From Acidobacteriota bacterium (GTDB lineage Bacteria > Acidobacteriota > Terriglobia > Terriglobales > Acidobacteriaceae), in contig JAGWNX010000003.1 of assembly GCA_028872955.1 (NCBI GenBank), positions 1 to 64,000 of the forward strand: a stretch of 64,000 nucleotides of DNA. Direction: 5' to 3'. The notes below the pieces were generated by a model that was not told where the DNA came from, ran no database searches, and saw only the letters and a program-made list of their open reading frames with translations. The translations under genes were made by a program, and so were the position numbers. Positions 18,820 to 27,891 of this stretch are shown one piece after another. The stretch's first letter is position 1. Each line of letters opens with the position of its first letter.

Positions 18820-21462
18820 ATGATGAAACGAGCAAGCATGTATGTGGCAGCTGCGCTGCTGTGTGGCAGTGCCCTGGCGATTGCGCAGCGACCGGCCTAC
18901 CTGGATACCAGCCTGCCAGCGGAGCAGCGCGCGGCCGACCTGGTGAAGCGGATGACGCTGGAGGAGAAGGCCAGCCAGCTGGTGAATCAGGCCCGCGCCA
19001 TTCCACGGCTGAATGTGCCTGCCTACGACTGGTGGAGCGAGAGTCTGCACGGCGTAGCGCGCGACGGCACCACGGAGTATCCGGAGCCGATCGGCCTGGG
19101 CGCGACGTTTGACCCGGAGATGATCCACACCATGGCGACCACCATCGGCATTGAGGGCCGCGTGAAGCATATGCAGGCCGTGCGTGCCGGGCATAGCGAT
19201 ATCTTCGAGGGCCTGGACTTCTGGGCGCCGAACATCAATATCTTCCGCGATCCGCGCTGGGGCCGCGGGCAGGAGACCTACGGCGAAGACCCCTTCCTGA
19301 CGGGTCGCATGGGTGTTGCGTTTGTGACCGGCATGCAGGGCGACGACTCGCGCTACTATCGCGCCATCTCGACGCCGAAGCACTTTGCCGTGCACAGCGG
19401 GCCGGAGTCCACGCGCCACACTGCGGACGTCACGATCAGCAAGCATGACGAGGTGGATACGTATCTGCCGGCGTTTCGTGCGGCTGTGACCGAGGGCAAG
19501 GCCGACTCGGTGATGTGTGCGTACAACAGCATCAACGGCGAGCCAGCCTGCGCAAGCCACTTTCTGCTGGAGGATCAGCTGCGCGGCAAGTGGGGCTTCC
19601 AGGGCTATGTCGTCTCGGACTGTGGCGCAGTGATCGACATCTACCAGAATCACAAGTTCAAGCCGGAACAGGCGCAGGCCTCAGCCATCAGCCTGCAGCG
19701 CGGCATGGACAACGAGTGCGTCGACTTTACCTTCAAGGTGAAGGATGACCACGACTACAAGCCGTATCTGGATGCGGTGCATGAGGGGTACCTGAAGGAG
19801 GGCGATATCGACACGGCGCTCGTCCGGCTGTTTACGGCGCGGGTGAAGCTCGGCATGTTTGATCCGCAGGAGATGGTGCCGTACAACCGGATTGATGAGG
19901 CAGAGCTGAACAGCGCGGCGCATCGTGAGCTGGCACGCAGGATTGCGGACGAGTCCATGGTGCTGCTGAAGAACGACGGCGTGCTGCCGCTGAAGACCAG
20001 CGGACTGAAGATCGCTGTGGTGGGGCCGCTGGCCAAGCAGACCAAGGTGCTGCTGGGCAACTACAACGGCACGCCTACCCACACGGTCTCCATTCTGGAA
20101 GGGATGCAGAAGGAGTTTGCGGGCGCCCAGATTGAGTATGTGGCGGGCACGCAGTTCCTGAGCCACGATGCGGACCCGGTGCCGGCATCGGCGCTGAGCG
20201 TGGATGGCAAGCCCGGCATTACCATGAGCTACGCCAAGCTCGACATGACGAATATGAACTCGCTGGCTGCGATGAAGCCGGTGTACAGCGCGGTGGAGCC
20301 GACGGTACAGGCCAGCAGCTCTCTGCCGGTCGAGACGAAGGACATCCATCCGGTGGTGACCCGCTGGGATGGCCAGCTCACAGCGCCGGAGACGGGCGAC
20401 TACAACCTGGGTCTGCGGGCGAATGGCTTCTTCCGCATCAGCCTGAACGGCAAGAGTGTGACCTCCGCCTACGACGGCGACCCCAAGGAGGCGAAGCTGG
20501 GCCGCGTGCATCTGGAGGCCGGTAAGCCGGCGCAGCTGCATGTGGAGTACACCGCGCCAGAGAACGGTGCGCGCACCGCGACGCTGGTGTGGTCCAAGGT
20601 AGACCTGCGCCCGCAGCCGGAGGCGATTGCCGCAGCGAAGAATGCGGATGTCGTGGTGGCCGTGCTCGGCATCAGCAGCGAACTGGAGGGCGAAGAGATG
20701 CAGGTGAGTGAGCCGGGCTTCAAGGGCGGCGACCGCACCAGCCTGGATATGCCCAAGCCGGAAGAGGACCTGCTGGAGGCGGTGGCTGCAACGGGCAAGC
20801 CGGTGGTGCTGGTGCTGACCAACGGCAGCGCACTGGCGGTGAACTGGGCCAGCCAGCATGCCAACGCCATTCTGGAGTCGTGGTACGCGGGCGAGGAAGG
20901 CGGCACGGCAGTGGCCGACACGCTCTCAGGCCGCAACAACCCTGCGGGTCGCCTGCCGGTGACGTTCTACACCGGCGTGGAGCAGCTGCCCGACTTTGCG
21001 AGCTACGCGATGAAGGGGCGCACCTATCGCTACTTCGACGGCAAGCCGCTGTATCCGTTTGGCTATGGACTGAGCTACACCACCTTCAGCTACAGCGACC
21101 TGGTTCCGGCGTCGGCCATCGTGAACGCCGGCGAGGTGGCTGCGTTTGACGTGACGGTGACCAACACGGGCAAGCTGGCTGGCGATGAGGTGGCGCAACT
21201 CTATCTCAACTTCCCGGCAGTTTCGGGTGCGCCGCTGCGGGCGCTGCGCGGCTTCCGTCGTGTGCACCTGGAGCCGGGACAGTCTCAGCGGGTGCACTTT
21301 GAGCTGAAGCCGCGTGATCTGAGCATGGTGTCAGAAGCTGGCGAGCCGATGGTTGCCGAGGGGACGTACACCGTCTCCGTTGGCGGTGGCCAGCCCAACA
21401 CCAGCGCTCCAACCGTTGCGAGCACCTTCCAGGTGAAGGGCAACCTGACCCTGCCCGAGTAG
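18820..21462 (+). CDS. GH3 beta-xylosidase-like hydrolase with PA14 insert
   Basis: Secreted glycoside hydrolase of 880 aa. A signal peptide (about 1-22) is followed by the GH3 barrel with the nucleophile Asp267 in YVVSDCGAV, the second GH3 domain interrupted by a PA14-type beta domain (about 463-597, with WDGQLTAPETGDYNLGLRANG), and a fibronectin III-like end (from about 790). The CGAV form after the nucleophile and the DWWSESLHGV motif are typical of the plant/bacterial beta-xylosidase/arabinosidase branch. Start at 18820 has GGAG 9 bases before; a second ATG follows directly. Divergent from the GH67 gene and likely induced with it. The exact sugar is inferred. Confidence 0.9.
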   Translation: MMKRASMYVAAALLCGSALAIAQRPAYLDTSLPAEQRAADLVKRMTLEEKASQLVNQARAIPRLNVPAYDWWSESLHGVARDGTTEYPEPIGLGATFDPEMIHTMATTIGIEGRVKHMQAVRAGHSDIFEGLDFWAPNINIFRDPRWGRGQETYGEDPFLTGRMGVAFVTGMQGDDSRYYRAISTPKHFAVHSGPESTRHTADVTISKHDEVDTYLPAFRAAVTEGKADSVMCAYNSINGEPACASHFLLEDQLRGKWGFQGYVVSDCGAVIDIYQNHKFKPEQAQASAISLQRGMDNECVDFTFKVKDDHDYKPYLDAVHEGYLKEGDIDTALVRLFTARVKLGMFDPQEMVPYNRIDEAELNSAAHRELARRIADESMVLLKNDGVLPLKTSGLKIAVVGPLAKQTKVLLGNYNGTPTHTVSILEGMQKEFAGAQIEYVAGTQFLSHDADPVPASALSVDGKPGITMSYAKLDMTNMNSLAAMKPVYSAVEPTVQASSSLPVETKDIHPVVTRWDGQLTAPETGDYNLGLRANGFFRISLNGKSVTSAYDGDPKEAKLGRVHLEAGKPAQLHVEYTAPENGARTATLVWSKVDLRPQPEAIAAAKNADVVVAVLGISSELEGEEMQVSEPGFKGGDRTSLDMPKPEEDLLEAVAATGKPVVLVLTNGSALAVNWASQHANAILESWYAGEEGGTAVADTLSGRNNPAGRLPVTFYTGVEQLPDFASYAMKGRTYRYFDGKPLYPFGYGLSYTTFSYSDLVPASAIVNAGEVAAFDVTVTNTGKLAGDEVAQLYLNFPAVSGAPLRALRGFRRVHLEPGQSQRVHFELKPRDLSMVSEAGEPMVAEGTYTVSVGGGQPNTSAPTVASTFQVKGNLTLPE

Positions 21463-21479
21463 GCGCAACGCAGAGGACC

Positions 21480-21538
21480 ACCGCCGTGTGTACCGCTCCC
21501 CCTGACCCGGGGAGTGTGGCGCACGGCGGTATTTTTTT
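21480..21538 (+). terminator. Terminator after the GH3 gene
   Basis: ACCGCCGTGTG (21480-21490) pairs with CGCACGGCGGT (21520-21530) around an inner hairpin (CTCCCC/GGGGAG), followed by ATTTTTTT. It separates this gene from the convergent GntR regulator and may serve the plus strand only. Confidence 0.85.
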
Positions 21539-21554
21539 GTGTGCGGTCGTTCGG

Positions 21555-22385
21555 CTAGGTTGATTTGCGCTTGAGCTGCGGCGCCTTGCCCAGGCGCGAT
21601 TGCGTGCTGGCCTTGCGGCTGAGCGGCGATGCGGCCAGGTGGTCGCGCAGGGCGCGGTCCCGCTCCAGCTCCAGTCCCTGCATCATCAGCTTGCCTGCGT
21701 CCTCAATGTGCGCGGTCATCAACTGCGCTGCCTGTGCGGCATCACGCTGTTCAATGGCTCGCAGGATCGGCTTGTGGAAGGACAGGGTGTGTTCGAGATC
21801 CACCAGCTGCGAGGTGACGGAGATCATATCGAGCATGGCGCGATGAATGGTGTGAAACAGGCGCACGGTCAGGCGATTGCCCGACGCCTCGAAGATGGCG
21901 CGATGGAACGAGAGATCGGACGCCACCATGCGGACGTAGTCGCCGTCGCTGCTCTCCAGGTCAAGCACAGACTGGCGCAGCTGTTCGATGTCCTCGGTGC
22001 CGGCACGCTCGGCGGCTCGCGCAGCCAGCGCGGGCTCAATAATCAGGCGCAGCTCGGTCAACTCCTCCACCGTGGTGCGATCGAGCAAGACGAGGAACTC
22101 CATGGGCACGCTCAGGACAGAGGAGGCATCGCGCTGCAGATAGCTGCCGTCGCCCACCTTCTGCGTAAGCACGCCCATGATCTCCAGAACCTTGAGCGCC
22201 TGACGCAGCGAGGAGCGCGCCACCTTGAAGTGTGCGGCGAGTTCACGCTCTGAGGGGAGCTTGCTGCCGGGTGCGAGGATGCCAGCGCTGAGCATCTGCC
22301 GGAAGTGCAACACCAGCAGGTGGGTCACGTCGTGTTTGGGCTGGCCGGTGTCTCGTGTCGTTCTGCCAACGCGCTGATTTTTCAT
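21555..22385 (-). CDS. GntR/FadR-family transcriptional regulator
   Basis: A 276-aa repressor with an N-terminal winged helix (about 20-85, GSKLPSERELAAHFKVARSSLRQAL) and an FCD effector domain (about 100-240) carrying the Asp/His pattern of metal- and carboxylate-binding FadR relatives (DLSFHRAIFEAS, FHTIHRAMLD, HKPILRAI). Such proteins usually sense sugar acids or uronic acids. It is divergent from the GH39-transporter-dehydratase operon, its most likely target. Start at the ATG at 22385 is chosen because the family core begins there; no strong Shine-Dalgarno is visible. Confidence 0.85.
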   Translation of the reverse strand: MKNQRVGRTTRDTGQPKHDVTHLLVLHFRQMLSAGILAPGSKLPSERELAAHFKVARSSLRQALKVLEIMGVLTQKVGDGSYLQRDASSVLSVPMEFLVLLDRTTVEELTELRLIIEPALAARAAERAGTEDIEQLRQSVLDLESSDGDYVRMVASDLSFHRAIFEASGNRLTVRLFHTIHRAMLDMISVTSQLVDLEHTLSFHKPILRAIEQRDAAQAAQLMTAHIEDAGKLMMQGLELERDRALRDHLAASPLSRKASTQSRLGKAPQLKRKST

Positions 22386-22687
22386 AGGATACCGTGGGGT
22401 AGCCGGGCAACGTGCCTCAGTGTAGCATGCAGGCGCGGGGCACTGGTGCTGGATGCGCAGCAAACTGGATGCGGCAGGCAAGCGGACAGGGCCGGGTGGG
22501 AGGTCGGCAGTTGGCACCCCGGCGCGGAGGAGACCAGGCAACGCGTCACACGCCAGTTGACCGGCGCAGCCGAAAGGTACTACCTTTGGAGTCGCCTGCG
22601 TACCTGGCTCGGCCGAGAGCAGCTCGCACTCGGCCGGGCACGTGCTGTACCGGTTGTGTCGCTGCATCAACGTTGCAAAGGGACAGC
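22386..22687 (+). promoter_or_regulatory. Divergent intergenic region between GntR regulator and GH39 operon
   Basis: 302 bases without a gene. The palindrome CAACGTTG (22668-22675) lies just before the GH39 ribosome binding site AGGG (22679-22682) and could be an operator half-hidden in the leader. No canonical TGGTnnnACCA FadR-type site and no clear -35/-10 pair were recognised. Confidence 0.35.
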
Positions 22688-24409
22688 ATGATTGCAAACC
22701 ATCCGCGGATGCTTATGTGGGGCGTGTGCCTGGCAGGTGCCATGACGGCGTGGAGCGCGATGGCCCAGGGCCCGGCGCAGCCTGCCGTGCGGATTTCGGC
22801 GGACCTGAGCACCAGCACCGGCGCGTACAGGCCGGTGTATGCGTGGTTTGGATACGACGAGGCGAACTACACCACCATGGCGCACGGGCGGCAGCTGTTG
22901 CGCGAGCTACACGATCTGTCCCCGGTGCCGGTGCAGATTCGAGCCCATCATCTGCTGACCTCGGGCGATGGCACGGCGGAGCTGAAGTTCAGCTCAACGA
23001 ACGTCTATCACGAGGATGCCAGCGGTCGGCCTGTCTACGACTTCACGCTGCTCGATGGCATCTTTGACGCTTACCGCGATGCTGGTGTGCGGCCAATGGT
23101 TGAGCTCGGCTTTATGCCGAAGGATCTGGCCGCGACGTTGCCCGGACGTGACACCTACCAGGTGCACTATCCGCAGAGCACGGTGAGTGGTGCCTCCAAT
23201 AATCCGCCGAAGGACTACGCCAAGTGGCAGGAGCTGGTGCGTGTGGTGACGCACCACCTGGTGGAGCGCTACGGTCGAGAGACAGTGCGGCAGTGGTACT
23301 TCGAGGTGTGGAATGAGCCGGATATCGACTACTGGCACGCGACGCCGCAGGAGTACTGGAAGCTGTATGACTACGCTGTTGCCGGGGTGCGTGCGGCACT
23401 GCCTGAGGCCAAGGTAGGCGGGCCGGCCTCGACCAGCCCCTCCGGCCAGCGCGCCAATGCCTTTCTGCGTGGCTTTCTGGACCATGTGAAGAGCGACAAG
23501 AGCATGGCCACGGGCGGCAAGATTCCGTTGGACTTCATCTCGTTTCATGCCAAAGGGCAGCCGAAGATTGTGGATGGTCATGTGACGATGGGCATCGCCC
23601 ATGAGCTGGCAGATGCGGACAGCGGCTTTGCCGTGGTCGCGTCCTACGCCGAGTTCAAGCGGTTGCCGATCATTTTGAGCGAGGCTGACCCCGAGGGCTG
23701 TGCGGCTTGCTCCTCGCGCGTGAACCCGGCGAACAACTATCGCAACGGTACGCTCTATCCCGCGTACACGGCGGCGGCGTACAAGGCACTGCTGGAGCTG
23801 GGCGACCGGCATGGCGTGGACCTGATCTCCATGCTGAGCTGGTCGTTTGAGTTTGAGGGCAAGGACTACTTCGAGGGGTTCCGCTCGCTGGCCAGTAACG
23901 GCATCGATAAGCCCGTGCTCAACCTGTTTCGCATGCTGGGCATGATGGGCGGTGAGCGAGTTGCCACCACCAGCACGGCGGGCGTGCCGCTGGATACGCT
24001 GGTGCACCAGGGCGTGCGCAGCGCGGCAGACGTGGATGCGCTGGCCACGTATGGCGATCGCCGGGCCGCGGTGCTGGTGTGGAACTATCACGACTCCGCT
24101 GAGCCCGCTGCGCCGAGTGAAGTCCACCTGCAGCTGCGCGGCTTGCCGACGGGTGTCCGTCGCGTGCTGGTGCAGCAGTACCGCATCGACGAGACACACA
24201 GCAACGCGTATACGTTGTGGAAGCAGATGGGCGGGCCGCAGCAGCCGTCGCCGCAGCAGCCGTCGCCGCAGCAGCTGGATGCGCTGCACGCCGCACAGGG
24301 CCTGCAGTTGCTGCAGGCACCGGAGTGGGCTGAGGTTGCCAACGGAGCGGTGGTGCTGACCACCAGCATGCCGCGGCAGAGTGTCTCACTCTTCGCCGTC
24401 TCGTGGTAG
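22688..24409 (+). CDS. GH39 beta-xylosidase/iduronidase-family hydrolase
   Basis: Retaining glycoside hydrolase of 573 aa with a signal peptide ending near AMAQ (about residue 27). The GH39 barrel carries Glu210 in WNEPD as acid/base and Glu332 in ILSEADPEG as nucleophile. The C-terminal beta part contains a short tandem PQQPS repeat. GH39 members in soil bacteria are mostly beta-xylosidases, which suits the GH67/GH3 genes upstream and the sugar-acid operon behind it. Start at 22688 follows AGGGACAGC. The MFS gene begins 14 bases after the stop, so it heads the operon. Confidence 0.88.
   Translation: MIANHPRMLMWGVCLAGAMTAWSAMAQGPAQPAVRISADLSTSTGAYRPVYAWFGYDEANYTTMAHGRQLLRELHDLSPVPVQIRAHHLLTSGDGTAELKFSSTNVYHEDASGRPVYDFTLLDGIFDAYRDAGVRPMVELGFMPKDLAATLPGRDTYQVHYPQSTVSGASNNPPKDYAKWQELVRVVTHHLVERYGRETVRQWYFEVWNEPDIDYWHATPQEYWKLYDYAVAGVRAALPEAKVGGPASTSPSGQRANAFLRGFLDHVKSDKSMATGGKIPLDFISFHAKGQPKIVDGHVTMGIAHELADADSGFAVVASYAEFKRLPIILSEADPEGCAACSSRVNPANNYRNGTLYPAYTAAAYKALLELGDRHGVDLISMLSWSFEFEGKDYFEGFRSLASNGIDKPVLNLFRMLGMMGGERVATTSTAGVPLDTLVHQGVRSAADVDALATYGDRRAAVLVWNYHDSAEPAAPSEVHLQLRGLPTGVRRVLVQQYRIDETHSNAYTLWKQMGGPQQPSPQQPSPQQLDALHAAQGLQLLQAPEWAEVANGAVVLTTSMPRQSVSLFAVSW
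24236..24274 (+). repeat. 15-bp tandem repeat within the GH39 gene
   Basis: Two identical copies of CCGCAGCAGCCGTCG plus a partial third encode PQQPS-PQQPS-PQQ, probably a flexible surface loop near the C-terminus. The frame-preserving unit could vary in number. Confidence 0.9.
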
Positions 24410-24423
24410 CGGGGAGACGACGC

Positions 24424-25665
24424 ATGGATCGCAGATGGTACTTCGTGGTGCTTGTAGTGGTCGCCATCGCCATCAGCTACTTTGACCGCCAGACACTGCC
24501 GGTTGCGATTCATGCGATGCAGCACAGCATTCCGCTCAGCGAGCAGCAGTTCTCTTATCTGCAGACGGCCTTTCTGCTGACCTATGCGTCGCTCTACGTG
24601 ATTGGTGGCCGCATGCTGGATCGGGTGGGCACGCGGCGCGGCTTTGTGCTGATTATGGTGTGGTGGTCGCTGGCCTGCATGCTGCACGGAGCGGCCAATG
24701 GCTTCTGGCTGTTGTTGACGGCACGGCTGTTGCTGGGGGCGGGGGAGGGCGGTGCGTTTCCTGCGGCGACGCGTGTGGTCGCGGAGTGGATGGCTCCGGC
24801 GGAGCGCTCCACCGCGATGGGATTCATCAACGGTGGCACGGCTGTGGGGTCGCTGCTGGCTCCACCCATGATCGGCTGGTTGCTGCTGCACAGCGGCTGG
24901 CGAGCGGTGTTTGTGGCCGCCGGGCTGTGCGGGCTGGCCTGGGTGGCGTGGTGGTTGGTGGCGTACGACACCGGCAGCCCGACTGTGACGCGCAACACGT
25001 TGGACGCGCGTCTGCTGGCTCTGCGCATTCCCTGGATGGTCTTGCTGCGTCAGCGCAAGGTGCAGAGCCTTGTATTTGCCAAGTTCATGAGTGATGCAGC
25101 GTGGTACTTTCTGCTGTTCTGGCTGCCGAAGTATCTGTATGACGCCCGTGGCTTTGACGTGAAGCAGGTGAGTGCCTACGGCTGGATTCCGTATGCGGCC
25201 TCGGGGCTGGGCAGCGTAGTAGGCGGGTGGAGTTCGTCGCGGCTGTTGCGCGGCGGCGCCTCGCTGGATGTTGCGAGAAAGGTGACGCTGGGCTGCTGTG
25301 CTGCGCTGATGCCGGTGGTGATGCTGGTTTCCGTCACGCCGGTGCGCGCGGCCATTGGCCTGTTCAGCATCGCGTTCTTTGCGCAGCAGGCGTGGTCAGG
25401 GCTGATGATGACCTTGCCGGCGGACATCTTTCCGCTCACGGTGGTGGGCTCAGTGGCTGGCATGATCGGCTTTGGTGGCGCCATGGGCGGCGCACTGTTC
25501 AGCCTGGTTGCCGGCGCACTGCTGGGGCACGGCATCTCGTATGGCTTTATCTTCTGCATGGCGGGCACGTTTCACCTGATTGGATTTGCGGTGGTTGCTT
25601 TGTATGGCGGTCGAATTCAGCCGCTGGATGGAATCGAACTTCGCACGATGGAGGGAAGGGCATGA
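24424..25665 (+). CDS. MFS transporter, anion:cation symporter (ExuT-like) family
   Basis: A 413-aa inner-membrane protein with about 12 helices. The opening ISYFDRQTLPVA and the GEGGAFPAATRVVAEW motif are typical of the ACS branch, which imports hexuronates, glucarate, galactonate and related acids by proton symport. Its place between GH39 and a sugar-acid dehydratase supports uptake of an aldonic or uronic acid released from xylan. The stop overlaps the next start by four bases (ATGA), showing translational coupling. Confidence 0.88.
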   Translation: MDRRWYFVVLVVVAIAISYFDRQTLPVAIHAMQHSIPLSEQQFSYLQTAFLLTYASLYVIGGRMLDRVGTRRGFVLIMVWWSLACMLHGAANGFWLLLTARLLLGAGEGGAFPAATRVVAEWMAPAERSTAMGFINGGTAVGSLLAPPMIGWLLLHSGWRAVFVAAGLCGLAWVAWWLVAYDTGSPTVTRNTLDARLLALRIPWMVLLRQRKVQSLVFAKFMSDAAWYFLLFWLPKYLYDARGFDVKQVSAYGWIPYAASGLGSVVGGWSSSRLLRGGASLDVARKVTLGCCAALMPVVMLVSVTPVRAAIGLFSIAFFAQQAWSGLMMTLPADIFPLTVVGSVAGMIGFGGAMGGALFSLVAGALLGHGISYGFIFCMAGTFHLIGFAVVALYGGRIQPLDGIELRTMEGRA

Positions 25666-26834
25666 GGATTACTGAGATTCGTACGCGTGTTGTGCAGTGG
25701 GAAGGGGCGACGGTACCGCTGCCGCCACACTTCTGCACCAACCCCATGGACCTGGTGGCGTTTCGCGAGGCTTCGATGGGCAACTTCGCCTTTCACAACT
25801 GGTTGCTGGTGGAGATCTATACCGACAACGGGCTGGTGGGGCTGGGCAACGCGGCGCTCTCGCCCCTGGTGACCAAGCAACTGATCGATACCTATCTGAA
25901 GCCGTTGCTGCTGGGGGCCGATCCGTGGGACGTTGAGTTTCTATGGCAGCAGATGTATCGCCGCACGCTGGCCTTTGGGCGCAAGGGCGTGGCGCTGGTC
26001 GCCATCTCTGCGGTCGACATTGCCCTGTGGGACCTGATGGGCAAGGACGCCGGGCAGCCGGTCTTTCGCCTGCTGGGTGGGCGCACCAAGGAGCGCATTC
26101 CGGTCTACGCCAGCCGTTTGTACGCCATGCCGATCCCAGAGCTGCGAGCCGAGGCGCAGCGCTACAAGGATGCGGGCTACACCATGATGAAGCTGCGCTT
26201 TGGCTGGGGTCCTGTGGATGGGGCGGCGGGCGTGCAGAAGAACGTGGAGCTGGTGCGCAATGTGCGTGAGGTGATCGGCGACTCCATTGACCTGATGACC
26301 GATGCCTACATGGGCTGGACGCTGGACTACGCCAAACGCATGCTGCCGCTGCTGGAGCCCTTCAACCTGCGCTGGCTGGAGGAGCCGGTGATTCCCGACG
26401 ATACACGCGGGTATCGCGAGCTGAAGCAGTATGGCCGTGTACCCATCGCCGGTGGAGAGCACGAGTACACCATCTTCGGCTTCCGTGAGCTGCTGGAGAG
26501 CAATGCGGTGGACTACATACAGTTTGATACCAACCGGGTTGGAGGCATCAGCCAGGCGCGCAAGATCAGTGCGCTGGCAGAGTCGTTCCAGGTGCCGGTG
26601 GTGCCGCATGCGGGCCAGATGCATAACTACCACGTGGTGATGGCCAGCCTGAACTCGCCAATCGCCGAGTTCTTTCCGAAGGTTGATGTCGAAGTGGGCA
26701 ACGAGCTGTTCTGGTATCTGTTTGACGGCGAACCTATCCCGGAGCAGGGCCACATCAATCTGGACGATGCCCTGCCCGGTCTTGGCCTGACGGTGAACGA
26801 GGCCTCGTTGCGTCAGTTTACGGTGGTGGAGTAG
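25662..26834 (+). CDS. Enolase-superfamily sugar-acid dehydratase (L-rhamnonate dehydratase-like)
   Basis: A 390-aa mandelate racemase/muconate lactonising family enzyme. Metal ligands Asp214, Glu240 and Glu266 are in place, with Asp289 (QFDTN) and His316 (VVPHAG) as the dyad, and WGPVDGAAG (182-190) matching the WGPxDGxxG loop of L-rhamnonate dehydratase. The reaction expected is loss of water from an aldonic acid to a 2-keto-3-deoxy acid. Loops that set specificity differ from the E. coli enzyme (CTNPMD instead of its longer N-terminal loop), so the substrate could be xylonate, a uronate-derived acid or rhamnonate. It is coupled to the transporter upstream. Confidence 0.85.
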   Translation: MRITEIRTRVVQWEGATVPLPPHFCTNPMDLVAFREASMGNFAFHNWLLVEIYTDNGLVGLGNAALSPLVTKQLIDTYLKPLLLGADPWDVEFLWQQMYRRTLAFGRKGVALVAISAVDIALWDLMGKDAGQPVFRLLGGRTKERIPVYASRLYAMPIPELRAEAQRYKDAGYTMMKLRFGWGPVDGAAGVQKNVELVRNVREVIGDSIDLMTDAYMGWTLDYAKRMLPLLEPFNLRWLEEPVIPDDTRGYRELKQYGRVPIAGGEHEYTIFGFRELLESNAVDYIQFDTNRVGGISQARKISALAESFQVPVVPHAGQMHNYHVVMASLNSPIAEFFPKVDVEVGNELFWYLFDGEPIPEQGHINLDDALPGLGLTVNEASLRQFTVVE

Positions 26835-26850
26835 AGGGGAGCCGAGGAGT

Positions 26851-27867
26851 ATGTCGATGCGACTGGTGCAGGTGATTGGCCCGCAGGGGCGTCGAGTGAT
26901 GCTGGTGCGTGAGCCAGAGCTGCTGACGGTGGGTGGCTTTGCCAGCATAGTGGAGCTGGCCGCGGCTGCGCTGCGCGAGGGCAGAGCGCTGACGGCGTGG
27001 ATAGAACAGCTGCTGACCGGCGAGCGTCTGCGCTATGACGAAGTCTATGCAGGCCGGTCAGAGTGGCGGCTGCTGCCGCCCATTGACGTGCCCGGGGATC
27101 CGCATCGTGTGCTGGTGAGCGGAACCGGCCTGACGCACTATGGCAGCGCGCGCGAGCGGCAAGCCATGCACGCTGCTCCGCAGGCAGCCGCCGAGGCCGC
27201 CATGACCGACAGCATGCGTATGTTTGCCTGGGGACAGCAACAGGGCCGACCGGCCGCAGGCGAAGTCGGCGTTGCGCCGGAGTGGTTCTACAAGGGCTGT
27301 GGTGCCATGCTGCGCGCGCATGGCGAGGCGCTGTTGGTGCCGGGCTATGCGGAGGACGGTGGCGAGGAGGCAGAGGTGGCCATGGTGTATGTGAACGACG
27401 AGGCTGGCGTGCCGCATCGGCTGGGCATGTGCCAGGGCAACGAGTTCTCTGACCACGTCTTTGAGCGGCGCAACTATCTGAACCTGGCCGGCAGCAAGCT
27501 GCGCAGCTGCGCGCTGGGGCCGGAGCTGGTGCTGCAGGCACCCTTTGACGACATTGCAGGCGAGGTACGTATTCTGCGCGCGGGCAAAGAGATATGGCAG
27601 CGGCAGATCCGAACTGGCGAGGCCAATATGTGTCACTCGCTGGCGAACCTGGAGCACCACCACTTCAAGTTTGAGAACCATCGCCAGCCGGGCCAGGTAC
27701 ATGTGCACTTCATGGGCGCGGATGCGTTGTCGTTTGGCGAAGGCCTGCGCCTGCAGGCAGAGGATGAGGTGACGATCCACTTTGCCGGCTTGGGCAGGCC
27801 GTTGTGGAATCCCATCACGGTTGCTCGTCCGCTGTTGCAGCCGGTCGTAGTGCAGGGAATGGAGTAG
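26851..27867 (+). CDS. AraD1/GguC family protein (FAH fold)
   Basis: A 338-aa protein of the fumarylacetoacetate-hydrolase fold, AraD1/GguC type. Features include GTGLTHYGSA, PEWFYKGCG, EAEVAMVYV (acidic metal ligands), GNEFSDHVFERRNYLNLAGSK and the late LEHHHFKFENH. Members are linked to arabinose, galactose and xylose gene sets; related FAH-fold enzymes remove a second water from 2-keto-3-deoxypentonates to give alpha-ketoglutarate semialdehyde. In this operon that would be the step after the enolase-type dehydratase, but hydrolysis or decarboxylation cannot be excluded. It begins 16 bases after the dehydratase. Confidence 0.82.
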   Translation: MSMRLVQVIGPQGRRVMLVREPELLTVGGFASIVELAAAALREGRALTAWIEQLLTGERLRYDEVYAGRSEWRLLPPIDVPGDPHRVLVSGTGLTHYGSARERQAMHAAPQAAAEAAMTDSMRMFAWGQQQGRPAAGEVGVAPEWFYKGCGAMLRAHGEALLVPGYAEDGGEEAEVAMVYVNDEAGVPHRLGMCQGNEFSDHVFERRNYLNLAGSKLRSCALGPELVLQAPFDDIAGEVRILRAGKEIWQRQIRTGEANMCHSLANLEHHHFKFENHRQPGQVHVHFMGADALSFGEGLRLQAEDEVTIHFAGLGRPLWNPITVARPLLQPVVVQGME

Positions 27868-27891
27868 AGCAGGAACGAGGTGGAGGGTGGA